The notes: a model not told the origin generated them from the sequence alone. Shown: positions 1 through 7,043, counted from the first letter of the stretch. The stretch: DNA of 7,799 bases from Peptostreptococcaceae bacterium (GCA_016650115.1 JAENWI010000055.1:1-7799); one strand, 5' to 3'. Program-made: numbers and translations.

Positions 1-617
1 GTTGGCGTTCCTCCACCTAAATATATTGATTCTGGATATTGGCCTTTATTCAGCATTTCTGCACCAACAAATCGAATTTCTTTATGCAATGCATCTAAAT
101 ACTCTTGAATTTGTTGTTCATTACCCAAATTTGATGTAAACGAACAATACAAGCATCTGGTTGGACAAAAGGGAATCCCTATATAAATGCCTACAGAATT
201 CTCATCAGCATCTCCAAGAAAAATATGTTCGTGTTCATATATTTTAAGTATTTGTTCGGCGTTCTTTTCACTTAACAAATAGAAATCAATCAGTAATGAT
301 TTGGCATTTTCCCTGCTTTTAGTAGCTCTTATCAGTTCTCCGGCAACCTTTACTGGTCTGATACCAGTTAATATTCCCCATTTTGGTTTTTTACCAGTTA
401 ATTTAGATAGGGTTAAATAAATCTGTTGTTTAATTAAATTCTTGTGATTATTATAGTTTTCACCGTTAAATTCCAGATTATATTCAAAATCAATATCAAC
501 AGTTTCATCCTGATCTTCATCAACAATACACACATATTCATCAGGTCTTAAAAAAATATCTATTAATTCAACATATACATTTTTGGGTTTAATACCAATT
601 AATTTTATTTTATACAA
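1..617 (-). CDS. hemZ: Coproporphyrinogen III dehydrogenase HemZ-like radical SAM protein (5' part only, 205 codons)
   Basis: Radical SAM enzyme of the HemN/HemZ superfamily, which oxidatively decarboxylates coproporphyrinogen III in oxygen-independent tetrapyrrole synthesis. Only the N-terminal 205 residues are present; the rest lies beyond base 1. An N-terminal domain of about 145 residues, including WGILTGIRPVK (roughly 96-106), precedes the 4Fe-4S/SAM motif CPTRCLYC with Cys151, Cys155 and Cys158. A GGGTP motif follows at 201-205, the SAM-binding glycine stretch of the superfamily. The long N-terminal domain and the LTGIRP motif point to HemZ rather than HemN or HemW. The start is TTG at 617: an in-frame TGA lies at 632-630, there is no in-frame ATG nearby, and GAGGA (631-627) sits nine bases upstream. 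The gene overlaps the end of the hydrolase gene by 8 bases, so translation is probably coupled. Family assignment is strong; the exact substrate is inferred from the family. Confidence 0.9.
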   Translation of the reverse strand, partial: MYKIKLIGIKPKNVYVELIDIFLRPDEYVCIVDEDQDETVDIDFEYNLEFNGENYNNHKNLIKQQIYLTLSKLTGKKPKWGILTGIRPVKVAGELIRATKSRENAKSLLIDFYLLSEKNAEQILKIYEHEHIFLGDADENSVGIYIGIPFCPTRCLYCSFTSNLGNEQQIQEYLDALHKEIRFVGAEMLNKGQYPESIYLGGGTP

Positions 618-1230
618 ATGGGTTATTCCTCATTTCAAATCCTATGGTTGTTGGGCCCATATGCCCGGGAAGAACTTGTGTATCTTCAGGTAATAAAAAT
701 AATTTATTCCTAATAGATGCTTTTATTTCATCAAAAGAACCTCCTGGAAAGTCGGTTCTGCCTATTGATTGCTGAAACAATGTATCTCCGCTGAATAAGA
801 ACTTTCCAATAAGGATGCTCATTCCTCCCGTTGTGTGCCCAGGTGTGATAATAAACTTTAACTCCAAATTTCCAACAGTTAAAGTATCATTTTCATTTAC
901 TGTGATATCTGGCTTTATTTCAACAATTCTTCCGCAAGTTTCTCTTGAAAAATTTAAGGTTGCATTCGAAAGCATTTCTTTTTCTAATTCACTTGAAATA
1001 ATTTTAGTGTTTTCATGTAATTTGGCAAATTCTTCAACTCCACCAATGTGGTCTCCATGTCCATGGGTTAATATTATATATTCTAATGTATAACCTTTTT
1101 CATAAATTTCGTCAGCTATTTTTTTGCTAAAGCCACCTGGATCGACCAAAAACCCTTTTTTTGTCACCTCATCAACGACCAGATATGTGTTCACCTGAAG
1201 TAATCCTGTTAAATATTTTTCGATAATCAT
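610..1230 (-). CDS. Metallo-beta-lactamase-fold hydrolase, glyoxalase II-like (YqgX/YcbL type)
   Basis: A 206-residue cytosolic metallo-beta-lactamase-fold protein. Visible metal ligands are HGHGDH (His56, His58, Asp60, His61), His132 in PGHT, Asp149 in FSGDT and His190 in LPGH. Together these form the complete two-metal site of the glyoxalase II branch. GRTDFPGGS (157-165) is characteristic of the short YcbL/YqgX-like group, which lacks the long C-terminal substrate-binding domain of classical GloB. The family hydrolyses thioesters such as S-lactoylglutathione; in a Gram-positive host the thiol carrier may differ, so the substrate is unproven. The gene begins 40 bases after dtd and its end overlaps hemZ by 8 bases. 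The start is ATG; AAGGGG lies 12 bases upstream, a rather long spacing, but no better start is seen. No catalytic residue is missing and there is no signal peptide. Confidence 0.9.
   Translation of the reverse strand: MIIEKYLTGLLQVNTYLVVDEVTKKGFLVDPGGFSKKIADEIYEKGYTLEYIILTHGHGDHIGGVEEFAKLHENTKIISSELEKEMLSNATLNFSRETCGRIVEIKPDITVNENDTLTVGNLELKFIITPGHTTGGMSILIGKFLFSGDTLFQQSIGRTDFPGGSFDEIKASIRNKLFLLPEDTQVLPGHMGPTTIGFEMRNNPFV
618..631 (-). promoter_or_regulatory. Ribosome binding site deciding the hemZ TTG start
   Basis: On the minus strand GAGGA at 631-627 lies nine bases before TTG at 617-615. It sits inside the last codons of the upstream hydrolase gene. An in-frame TGA at 632-630 rules out any start further upstream, so this site supports the non-ATG start of hemZ. 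Confidence 0.7.
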
Positions 1231-1270
1231 GTTTATATTTATCCCCTTATAATATGCTATTTACTATTTT

Positions 1271-1720
1271 TTAAAATATTTTTCTACTATCCAGCAATAT
1301 GGTTACAGGCCCGTCGTTTTGAATTCTAACAAGCATTTCTGCATGGAAAACTCCTTCTTCAACATGAATATTCTCTTTTTCGATTAAATCTATAAAATAC
1401 CTGTATAATCTATTCGCTTCCTCAGGCCTTGCAGCTTTGATAAAGCTTGGCCTTTTTCCTTTTCTTACATCCCCAAACAGAGTGAATTGTGATACTGCAA
1501 GAATTTCCCCACCAACGTCTTTAATGGATAAATTCATTTTTTCTTCTGAATCTTCAAATATTCTAAGCCCTGATATTTTACCCGCCATATATGTTGCGTC
1601 ACTTTCATCATCTTCTTCTTCTACGCCAATCATCACCATGAAACCTTTTTTTATTGAACCAGTTATTACTTTATCTACAGTAACATCCGCTTCACTAACT
1701 CTTTGTACTACAGCTCTCAT
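1271..1720 (-). CDS. dtd: D-aminoacyl-tRNA deacylase
   Basis: A full-length 149-residue DTD. It hydrolyses D-amino acids (and glycine mischarged on tRNA-Ala) from tRNA, keeping D-residues out of translation, and acts as a cytosolic homodimer. Diagnostic motifs are the N-terminal MRAVVQRVSEA, SQFTLFGD at 77-84, and NDGPVT at 135-140. The last contains the cross-subunit Gly137-Pro138 pair that gives the family its chiral selectivity. Length matches the family. The start is ATG with AGGAG (1731-1727) six bases upstream; this ribosome site overlaps the TAG stop of rel, and only nine bases separate the genes, which suggests coupled translation. Adjacency of rel and dtd is common in Firmicutes. Nothing is missing or unusual. 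Confidence 0.96.
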   Translation of the reverse strand: MRAVVQRVSEADVTVDKVITGSIKKGFMVMIGVEEEDDESDATYMAGKISGLRIFEDSEEKMNLSIKDVGGEILAVSQFTLFGDVRKGKRPSFIKAARPEEANRLYRYFIDLIEKENIHVEEGVFHAEMLVRIQNDGPVTILLDSRKIF

Positions 1721-1729
1721 ACCTGTCTC

Positions 1730-3913
1730 CTATGTTTTTGTTCTAAATACATCGGTTACACCTGTGACGTTTTTCAACGATCTGAATATTTTTTCCATTT
1801 GACTTTTATTTGATATGGATAAACTCATTATTATTGTAACAACCTGTTCCTTTGAGCTCTTTGCATTGACACCTGTTATATGAACATCCATGTCTTCACA
1901 AACTCTGGACAAATCTGAGAACAGACCTTTTCTATCATCTGCAAAAATCGTTACATCTGTATTGTAGGATTTATTCTTTCTATCCTCATCCCAGACAACT
2001 TCAATGCATCTCGCTCTTTCCTCTACAGGCAGTGACAAAACATTGATACAGTCTGCTCTGTGTACAGAAATTCCCCTACCTTTTGTTATAAAGCCAACAA
2101 TTTCATCTCCAGGTACTGGATTACAGCATTTCGAAAAACGCATAAGTAAGTTATCTACACCTGCCACTGTTACTCCTGTTTGGTCTTTAATGGATTTGTC
2201 TTTTTTCTTTTTATCAACGACAATATTTTTTATATCATTTTCAATTTTTTTAGTTTCATCCTGCTTTTCATCATTATAATAGCCAATGAGCATATTTGCA
2301 ACTTTACTGAGATATGTGCCACCATGGCTTAATTGAGTGTATAGTTCTTCTGTTGAAGTTAAATTAAGACATTTAACAACTTTTGCAATATATGAGTTTT
2401 TAACAATGTGTTGGGTATCCAGACCCTTTTTATGTACATATTTATCCAGTAAATCCTTACCCTTGTCAACAGAATCAGAATTGTTTTGCTTCTTTAACCA
2501 TGCGCGGATTTTATTTCGCGCATTGCTGCTTTTTGCGATTTTTAACCAGTCTATGCTTGGCCCGCTAGAATTTGGAGATGTTACGATTTCCACAATGTTA
2601 CCATTATCTAATGTATAATCAATTGGCACCATTTTTCCGTTAACTTTTGCTCCAATACACTTATAGCCTATGGCTGAATGGATTTTAAATGCAAAATCCA
2701 GAGGTGTCGAGCCAGCTGGCAGTTCAACAACATCTCCTTTTGGTGAAAACACAAATACCTGACTAGCAAACAAATCAACTTTAAGGATCTCCATAAATTC
2801 CTTAGGATCATTCATTTCCTTTTGCCATTCAAGTGTCTGTCTAAGCCATGCGAGTTTCATTTCTTCTTTATCGCCAGAGACTCCTTCTTTGTACTTCCAA
2901 TGAGCTGCTATACCGTATTCAGCAACTCTATGCATTTCATAGGTTCTGATTTGTATCTCAAAAGGATCTCCATTATCGCCAATAACTGTTGTATGCAAGG
3001 ACTGATACATGTTTGTTTTTGGCATGGCTATATAATCTTTGAATTTCCCTGGAATTGGTCTCCACATTGTATGAACTACACCAAGAACAGCATAACAGTC
3101 TTTAATTGTATCTACTATTATTCTGATGGCTGTCAAATCAAAGATCTCGTCTAATTGCTTATTTTGATATTTCATTTTTCTGTAAATACTGTAAAAGTGC
3201 TTTGAACGCCCCGTTATATCATAATGAATATTCAAATCATCAAGACTTTCTTTTATTTCTTCAAGCACCTGATTAATGACAGCTGCACGCTGATTTTTTT
3301 TTGCATTAACCTGAGTAACCAAATCATAATAAGCGAATGGGTCAAGGTATTTAAGTGCAATATCCTCAAGTTCAAATTTAAGAGCAAATATGCCAAGTCT
3401 GCTTGCTAAAGGGGCATATATTTCTAATGTTTCCTTACATTTATCAATAATCCTTTTATCGTCCATATAATTGATTGTTCTAAGATTATGAAGCCTGTCG
3501 GCTAATTTAATAATAAGTACCCGAATGTCTTTTGACATGGCTAAAAACATTTTTCGCAGGTTTTCTGCCTGTCTTTCTTCTTTATTTTCAAAAACGATAG
3601 AACCCAACTTAGTAACGCCATCAACAAGATTCATTATTTCAGGGCCAAAGTCCTTTTCAAGCTGATTTTTTGTATAGGGTGTATCTTCAACCGCATCATG
3701 AAGCAAGCCAGCCACTATAGTATCTGCATCCATTCCCAACTCTGCCAGTATTTTAGCAACTGCTGCCGGATGAATCATATAGGGTTCGCCTGATTTTCTA
3801 AGTTGCCCCTTGTGCATATCATCTGCGATTTTGTAAGCCTTTCCTATGAGTTCAATGTCATATTTGGGGTTTACTTCAAGAAGGTTATTCAAAAATTGCT
3901 CCATTGTTTTCAT
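1730..3913 (-). CDS. rel: Bifunctional (p)ppGpp synthetase/hydrolase Rel (RelA/SpoT homologue)
   Basis: A 727-residue long RSH protein that makes (p)ppGpp from ATP and GTP/GDP during amino-acid starvation and also degrades it. The HD hydrolase domain (about 20-190) keeps its metal ligands: His48, His72-Asp73 in HDAVED and Asp139 in LADRLHN. The synthetase domain (about 235-345) has Asp259 (IFDLTAIR), YQSLHT (303-308) and Glu319 in EIQIRT, matching Asp264 and Glu323 of the Streptococcus Rel structure. KFKD at 290-293 stands for the RXKD motif of bifunctional enzymes, not EXDD of RelA-only synthetases. TGS follows at about 383-445, then a Cys-rich conserved domain (Cys596, Cys597, His618, Cys622) and a C-terminal ACT domain (about 652-727). 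Both activities should be intact. The start is the first ATG with GAGG six bases upstream; Met4 would be too far away. It begins 12 bases after the secDF stop. Confidence 0.97.
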   Translation of the reverse strand: MKTMEQFLNNLLEVNPKYDIELIGKAYKIADDMHKGQLRKSGEPYMIHPAAVAKILAELGMDADTIVAGLLHDAVEDTPYTKNQLEKDFGPEIMNLVDGVTKLGSIVFENKEERQAENLRKMFLAMSKDIRVLIIKLADRLHNLRTINYMDDKRIIDKCKETLEIYAPLASRLGIFALKFELEDIALKYLDPFAYYDLVTQVNAKKNQRAAVINQVLEEIKESLDDLNIHYDITGRSKHFYSIYRKMKYQNKQLDEIFDLTAIRIIVDTIKDCYAVLGVVHTMWRPIPGKFKDYIAMPKTNMYQSLHTTVIGDNGDPFEIQIRTYEMHRVAEYGIAAHWKYKEGVSGDKEEMKLAWLRQTLEWQKEMNDPKEFMEILKVDLFASQVFVFSPKGDVVELPAGSTPLDFAFKIHSAIGYKCIGAKVNGKMVPIDYTLDNGNIVEIVTSPNSSGPSIDWLKIAKSSNARNKIRAWLKKQNNSDSVDKGKDLLDKYVHKKGLDTQHIVKNSYIAKVVKCLNLTSTEELYTQLSHGGTYLSKVANMLIGYYNDEKQDETKKIENDIKNIVVDKKKKDKSIKDQTGVTVAGVDNLLMRFSKCCNPVPGDEIVGFITKGRGISVHRADCINVLSLPVEERARCIEVVWDEDRKNKSYNTDVTIFADDRKGLFSDLSRVCEDMDVHITGVNAKSSKEQVVTIIMSLSISNKSQMEKIFRSLKNVTGVTDVFRTKT

Positions 3914-3925
3914 AATTTGCCTCGA

Positions 3926-6142
3926 TTATTCTTTGGACTTTTTCTTGGATTTTCTCCCTGAATATTTAGGCCCGCCAGTTAACTTACATAAATCATAATA
4001 AATTGGGCTCGCTACAAATATTGAAGATGCACAACCTACCAGAACTCCTATCATAAGTGGTAATATAAATTCTCTAATTGTTGAACTTGTGAGTACATAC
4101 ATAGGAATCATAACTACTAAAGTTGTAAAAGAAGTCATAATAGATCTTCCTAAAGTTTGATTAATGCTAGTATCAATTAAATCGCTTGTGTTGTTCTTTT
4201 TCATAATCCCTAAATTTTCTCGTATCCTGTCAAATACCACTATAGTATCATTTATTGAATACCCCACTACCGTTAAGATGCCGGCAATAAATGGGCTGTT
4301 AATGGTGAAACTGAATAGTCCGTAAAAAGCAATTACCATCAGTACATCATGAGCTACTCCTGCTATCGCTGCCAAACCAAATTTCCATTCGAATCTTATA
4401 ACAATATAAATCAACATTCCCAACGTTGCAATTAAAACAGCCAGAATGGCATTGTTTCGCAACTCTTTTCCAACTGAAGGTCCAAATTGTTCAACCGTCA
4501 AAACATCCTTATCTGTAATGTTAAATGCAGTTTGCATATCGTCAATGACTACTCCACGAGTCTCATTATCCAGCGACTGAATTGTTCTAATAATTACCTG
4601 CTCACTATTTTTCCCTGCATATACTATTTCTGAGTCAATATTGTTTTTTTCAAGTACGGCTTTCACTTGGCTTGTTTCAACATGTGTTTTTAAATCAAGT
4701 TGCATCATGGTACCGCCAGTAAAATCGATGCCGTAGTTAAATCCTCTAAACCCGCCCACAGTTAACCCAATAAGTAGAATAGCAATCGAAACAATATAAT
4801 AAATTTTTCTGTGTTTTATAATATTAAAATTTCTCGCTACCCCTGGAATAGGTCTGTTATCTTCAGACACTCTGAATAATTTCTTAGTTGAAAGTTTCTT
4901 TGAATTAATAATGACTTCCAATAATAGCTGGGTAATGATCATTGCCGTGAATACGCTTGCAACAATACCAATCATTAATGTCATGGCAAAGCCTTTAACT
5001 GGCCCTGAACCAAACTGGTATAGAACAGCTGCTGCAATAATAGTTGTTATTTGTGAATCTAGAATTGTACTCATCGCGTGCTTAAAGCCTGACTGAGCTG
5101 AAACCCGAATGGACTTCCCGTTGCAAATTTCTTCTTTAATTCGTGAAAATATGATTACATTAGCATCTACCGCCATACCTATTGAAAGGATGATACCGGC
5201 AATTCCAGGCAAGGTCAAAACACTTCCAAGACTCACTAATGTCCAAAGTACAATTAAAAGATAAAGAAGCAAGGCTATATTAGCGGCCAGCCCCATTATT
5301 CCATACATAACCAGCATAATCACCAAAATCAGAATAAAACCGATTATTCCGGCAAGTACTGCTGAATCAAGAGCATTCAGACCAATCGATGCCGTTTGTA
5401 TTGAGGTATCTACCTCGCTTAGTGCAACCGGAAGAGCTCCTCCTCTTATTAATGCAGCAAGATTAACCGCTTCATCCTGCGGGAATCCACCAGTATTACC
5501 AGCAGTGATTATTGCCTGACCATTGGCGATTACTGACTGCACAACGGGAGAAGAAATTACTTTACCATCTAAAACAATCAAAATAGCACTTCCGGGAACG
5601 CCTTCAGTCGTTGAAATAATTTGTCCACTTAATGCTTTTCTGGTTGCTTCTGCAAATGCAGTTGATCCTGCTTTATCAAATTCAAGGGATACTGCATATC
5701 CGCCTTTTTCCTTATCTTGAGTTATTCCTGCATTTTTTATCATGCTCCCATCAAGGGCTACAGTTCCATCTGCCATAATAAATTGAAGCTGAGCTGTTTT
5801 ACCAATTGATTTTATAGCTTCTTCAGCATTTTCTGCTCCAGGGAGTTCAACTCTGATTCTCTTATTACCTTCAATAGTTACAACTGGTTCAGACAATCCC
5901 ATCTGGTTAACTCTTTGCTCTATAACAGCCTGTGTTTGTTCCATCAGTTTTTTAAGATTGTCACCTGTTTCATTTGTTTGGGCTTCCATAACGACATAAA
6001 CGCCGCCTTTAATATCTAATCCGAGTTTGATTTTATCCTTAACTGGTGGCATACTGCCAATTCCGATGACAGTCATATACCATCCCAATAAAATAATGAC
6101 CGCAATGATGATTACCGCAAAGCGTTTAGCTCCTAAATTCAT
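3926..6142 (-). CDS. secDF: Protein translocase subunit SecDF (SecD-SecF fusion)
   Basis: A 738-residue membrane protein of the RND superfamily that uses the proton gradient to pull preproteins out of the SecYEG channel. It is one uninterrupted frame carrying both halves. The SecD half (1-415) has a first membrane helix at about 8-28, KLGLDIKGG at 39-47, a large extracytoplasmic P1 domain, then five helices with IGMAVDANV at 321-329. The SecF half (about 440-738) has a helix at 446-464, GIDFTGGT at 471-478, a smaller extracytoplasmic domain, and GYSINDTIVVFDRIRE at 627-642. The proton-relay residues Asp326, Asp632 and Arg666 correspond to Asp340, Asp637 and Arg671 of Thermus SecDF. Length matches that 735-residue protein. 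The C-terminus is lysine-rich and cytoplasmic. The start is ATG with AAGGGAG seven bases upstream. It is first in a run with rel, dtd, the hydrolase and hemZ. Confidence 0.96.
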   Translation of the reverse strand: MNLGAKRFAVIIIAVIILLGWYMTVIGIGSMPPVKDKIKLGLDIKGGVYVVMEAQTNETGDNLKKLMEQTQAVIEQRVNQMGLSEPVVTIEGNKRIRVELPGAENAEEAIKSIGKTAQLQFIMADGTVALDGSMIKNAGITQDKEKGGYAVSLEFDKAGSTAFAEATRKALSGQIISTTEGVPGSAILIVLDGKVISSPVVQSVIANGQAIITAGNTGGFPQDEAVNLAALIRGGALPVALSEVDTSIQTASIGLNALDSAVLAGIIGFILILVIMLVMYGIMGLAANIALLLYLLIVLWTLVSLGSVLTLPGIAGIILSIGMAVDANVIIFSRIKEEICNGKSIRVSAQSGFKHAMSTILDSQITTIIAAAVLYQFGSGPVKGFAMTLMIGIVASVFTAMIITQLLLEVIINSKKLSTKKLFRVSEDNRPIPGVARNFNIIKHRKIYYIVSIAILLIGLTVGGFRGFNYGIDFTGGTMMQLDLKTHVETSQVKAVLEKNNIDSEIVYAGKNSEQVIIRTIQSLDNETRGVVIDDMQTAFNITDKDVLTVEQFGPSVGKELRNNAILAVLIATLGMLIYIVIRFEWKFGLAAIAGVAHDVLMVIAFYGLFSFTINSPFIAGILTVVGYSINDTIVVFDRIRENLGIMKKNNTSDLIDTSINQTLGRSIMTSFTTLVVMIPMYVLTSSTIREFILPLMIGVLVGCASSIFVASPIYYDLCKLTGGPKYSGRKSKKKSKE

Positions 6143-6216
6143 GTCTTTTCTCCCTTATAATTAGTGTATTTTTTTTATTTGTAAATACGTACCCATAGAA
6201 AAATAAGTTACATTCA

Positions 6217-6245
6217 ATTTTACCCCTTTTAGACAAAAAAAACAA
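6217..6245 (-). promoter_or_regulatory. Predicted sigma-A promoter of the secDF-rel-dtd-hemZ unit
   Basis: On the minus strand a -35 box TTGTTT (6245-6240) and a -10 box TAAAAT (6222-6217) are separated by exactly 17 bases. Transcription would start near 6210, leaving a leader of about 68 bases before the secDF ATG. The -10 box matches consensus at five of six positions; the -35 box matches only in TTG. A weaker overlapping alternative is TTGTCT (6236-6231) with ATGTAA 17 bases downstream. The strong terminator just upstream makes a promoter in this gap necessary, which raises confidence. No riboswitch or attenuator fold was recognised in the leader. Confidence 0.55.
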
Positions 6246-6305
6246 GCCAATTATGCTGGTTTGTTACAATCGTTTTGGGATACTCTCTAATGTATACATA
6301 TGGTC

Positions 6306-6352
6306 AAAAAACAAAAAACCCTAATGTACATTATTACATTAGGGCTATTTTT
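6306..6352 (-). terminator. Rho-independent terminator after yajC
   Basis: A perfect 10-base-pair stem, CCCTAATGTA (6319-6328) with TACATTAGGG (6335-6344), closes a 6-base loop. On the minus strand it is followed by T6-G-T6 (6318-6306). It starts only eight bases after the yajC stop codon, so it must end yajC transcripts. The other side also carries a T-rich tract (6346-6354, CTATTTTTTTA read on the plus strand), so it could act in both directions, though no plus-strand gene reads into it. Confidence 0.93.
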
Positions 6353-6847
6353 TTATAATTTTTCTTCGTTGTTTTTTTCAATAATAGTAACATCTTCTTC
6401 TGGTATTTCAATTACAGTTTTTTCTAGCGCTTCTGCTGCAGTTCCTTCTGGTTTTGCTTCCACAGTTTCTTCGACTGGAGGTGCTGATTTTTTAAACATT
6501 TTTTTTGGAATCACTTTTTTGGGTGCTTCTTCAGGTGTTTTTTCTGATGCAGCAGTTCTATCCTTCTTTGTTGAAGAATTAGAATCACTATTTTCTACTT
6601 TTGAAACGGCCCATCTCATTATTTCAAATTTAATTTTCTCGGCTCCAACCTGAATAATAAGTGTTTCATCCTTCACTTTTACAATTTTCCCGCGTACTCC
6701 CCCAATAGTGATTATTTCATCGCCTACCTGCAGGTTGTTTCTCATTTGGTTTGTAGCTTTTTCTCTCTTCTTCTGCGGCCTTATTAATAAAAAGTACATA
6801 ATGAAGATTAACAGAATTAATGGTAATAGTTGCAATGCTGTATCCAT
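6353..6847 (-). CDS. yajC: Preprotein translocase subunit YajC with long charged C-terminal tail
   Basis: A 164-residue single-pass inner membrane protein of the YajC family, an accessory of the SecDF translocase complex. One hydrophobic helix (about 5-22) is followed by RPQKKREK (23-30), the cytoplasmic anchor typical of the family. The small conserved domain includes VGDEIITIGGVRGKIVKV (41-58) and ends near residue 84. Family members usually stop at about 90-110 residues; here about 80 more follow. The tail starts polar, has a lysine-rich patch at 110-120, and ends in an acidic stretch (13 Asp/Glu against 4 Lys in 122-164). It looks disordered and has no recognisable domain. The start is ATG after a strong AAGGAGG (6863-6857). 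The gene follows tRNA-Leu by 55 bases and is closed by its own terminator, so it is not co-transcribed with secDF in any simple way. Confidence 0.93.
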   Translation of the reverse strand: MDTALQLLPLILLIFIMYFLLIRPQKKREKATNQMRNNLQVGDEIITIGGVRGKIVKVKDETLIIQVGAEKIKFEIMRWAVSKVENSDSNSSTKKDRTAASEKTPEEAPKKVIPKKMFKKSAPPVEETVEAKPEGTAAEALEKTVIEIPEEDVTIIEKNNEEKL

Positions 6848-6856
6848 AAGTATTCT

Positions 6857-6863
6857 CCTCCTT
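6857..6863 (-). promoter_or_regulatory. Consensus ribosome binding site of yajC
   Basis: AAGGAGG on the minus strand, nine bases before the yajC ATG at 6847. It is a full match to the 16S rRNA tail and the strongest such site in the window. It fixes the yajC start and argues against longer same-strand frames that run into this region from the tRNA. Confidence 0.85.
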
Positions 6864-6902
6864 GTTTTGTGTTATACTACACTTTCCAATTTGTTTATTT
6901 TG

Positions 6903-6989
6903 TGGTGCCGGCGATGGGGGTCGAACCCATACGGTGTTACCACCACGGGATTTTGAGTCCCGCACGTCTGCCAATTCCATCACGCCGGC
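6903..6989 (-). tRNA. tRNA-Leu (anticodon CAA)
   Basis: An 87-base class II tRNA with encoded CCA. The acceptor stem pairs GCCGGCG (6989-6983) with CGCCGGC (6913-6907), followed by discriminator A and CCA (6905-6903). The anticodon stem CGGGA/TCCCG closes the loop CTCAAAA, giving anticodon CAA, which reads the leucine codon UUG. The D arm contains the conserved TGG before CAGA. A long variable arm (GGTG-GTAA-CACC) is present as expected for leucine tRNAs. The T arm is ATGGG-TTCGACC-CCCAT. All stems pair fully, so the gene looks functional. It is preceded by a near-consensus promoter and followed 55 bases later by yajC with no terminator between them. Confidence 0.97.
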
Positions 6990-7001
6990 ACATTACTGTA
7001 A

Positions 7002-7030
7002 ATTCTACCATAATCTTAAATAATATTCAA
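7002..7030 (-). promoter_or_regulatory. Predicted sigma-A promoter of tRNA-Leu
   Basis: Minus-strand TTGAAT (7030-7025) and TAGAAT (7007-7002) are separated by exactly 17 bases. The start point would fall about five bases before the tRNA, typical for stable RNA genes with a short leader. The upstream flank is almost pure A/T and could act as an UP element. It is the best promoter match in the window and may also drive yajC. Confidence 0.8.
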
Positions 7031-7043
7031 GATTTTATTTACA

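Noticed and set aside
6143..6210. Leader of secDF, examined for a riboswitch, T-box or arrest-peptide frame
   Set aside because: It is AT-rich with no stable stem, no T-box sequence and no short frame with a ribosome site that I could support.
6290..6299. 10-bp palindrome ATGTATACAT between the yajC terminator and the secDF promoter
   Set aside because: It is short and AT-rich, lies about 45 bases upstream of the -35 box, and has no second copy in the window, so chance is the simpler explanation.
6300..6653. 117-residue plus-strand open frame antisense to the yajC tail
   Set aside because: It lies opposite a well-supported gene, starts inside the terminator region, and its Ser/Phe-rich content is what the complement of a Glu/Lys-rich tail produces.
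6871..6884. GTGT/ACAC inverted repeat around TATAAC upstream of yajC, considered as an operator
   Set aside because: Only four base pairs match on each side and the centre is not symmetric.
6717..6983. 88-residue minus-strand open frame beginning in the tRNA region
   Set aside because: It is a read-through of the tRNA-Leu gene on the same strand and then overlaps the start of yajC in another frame. Its arginine- and proline-rich beginning simply translates the tRNA.
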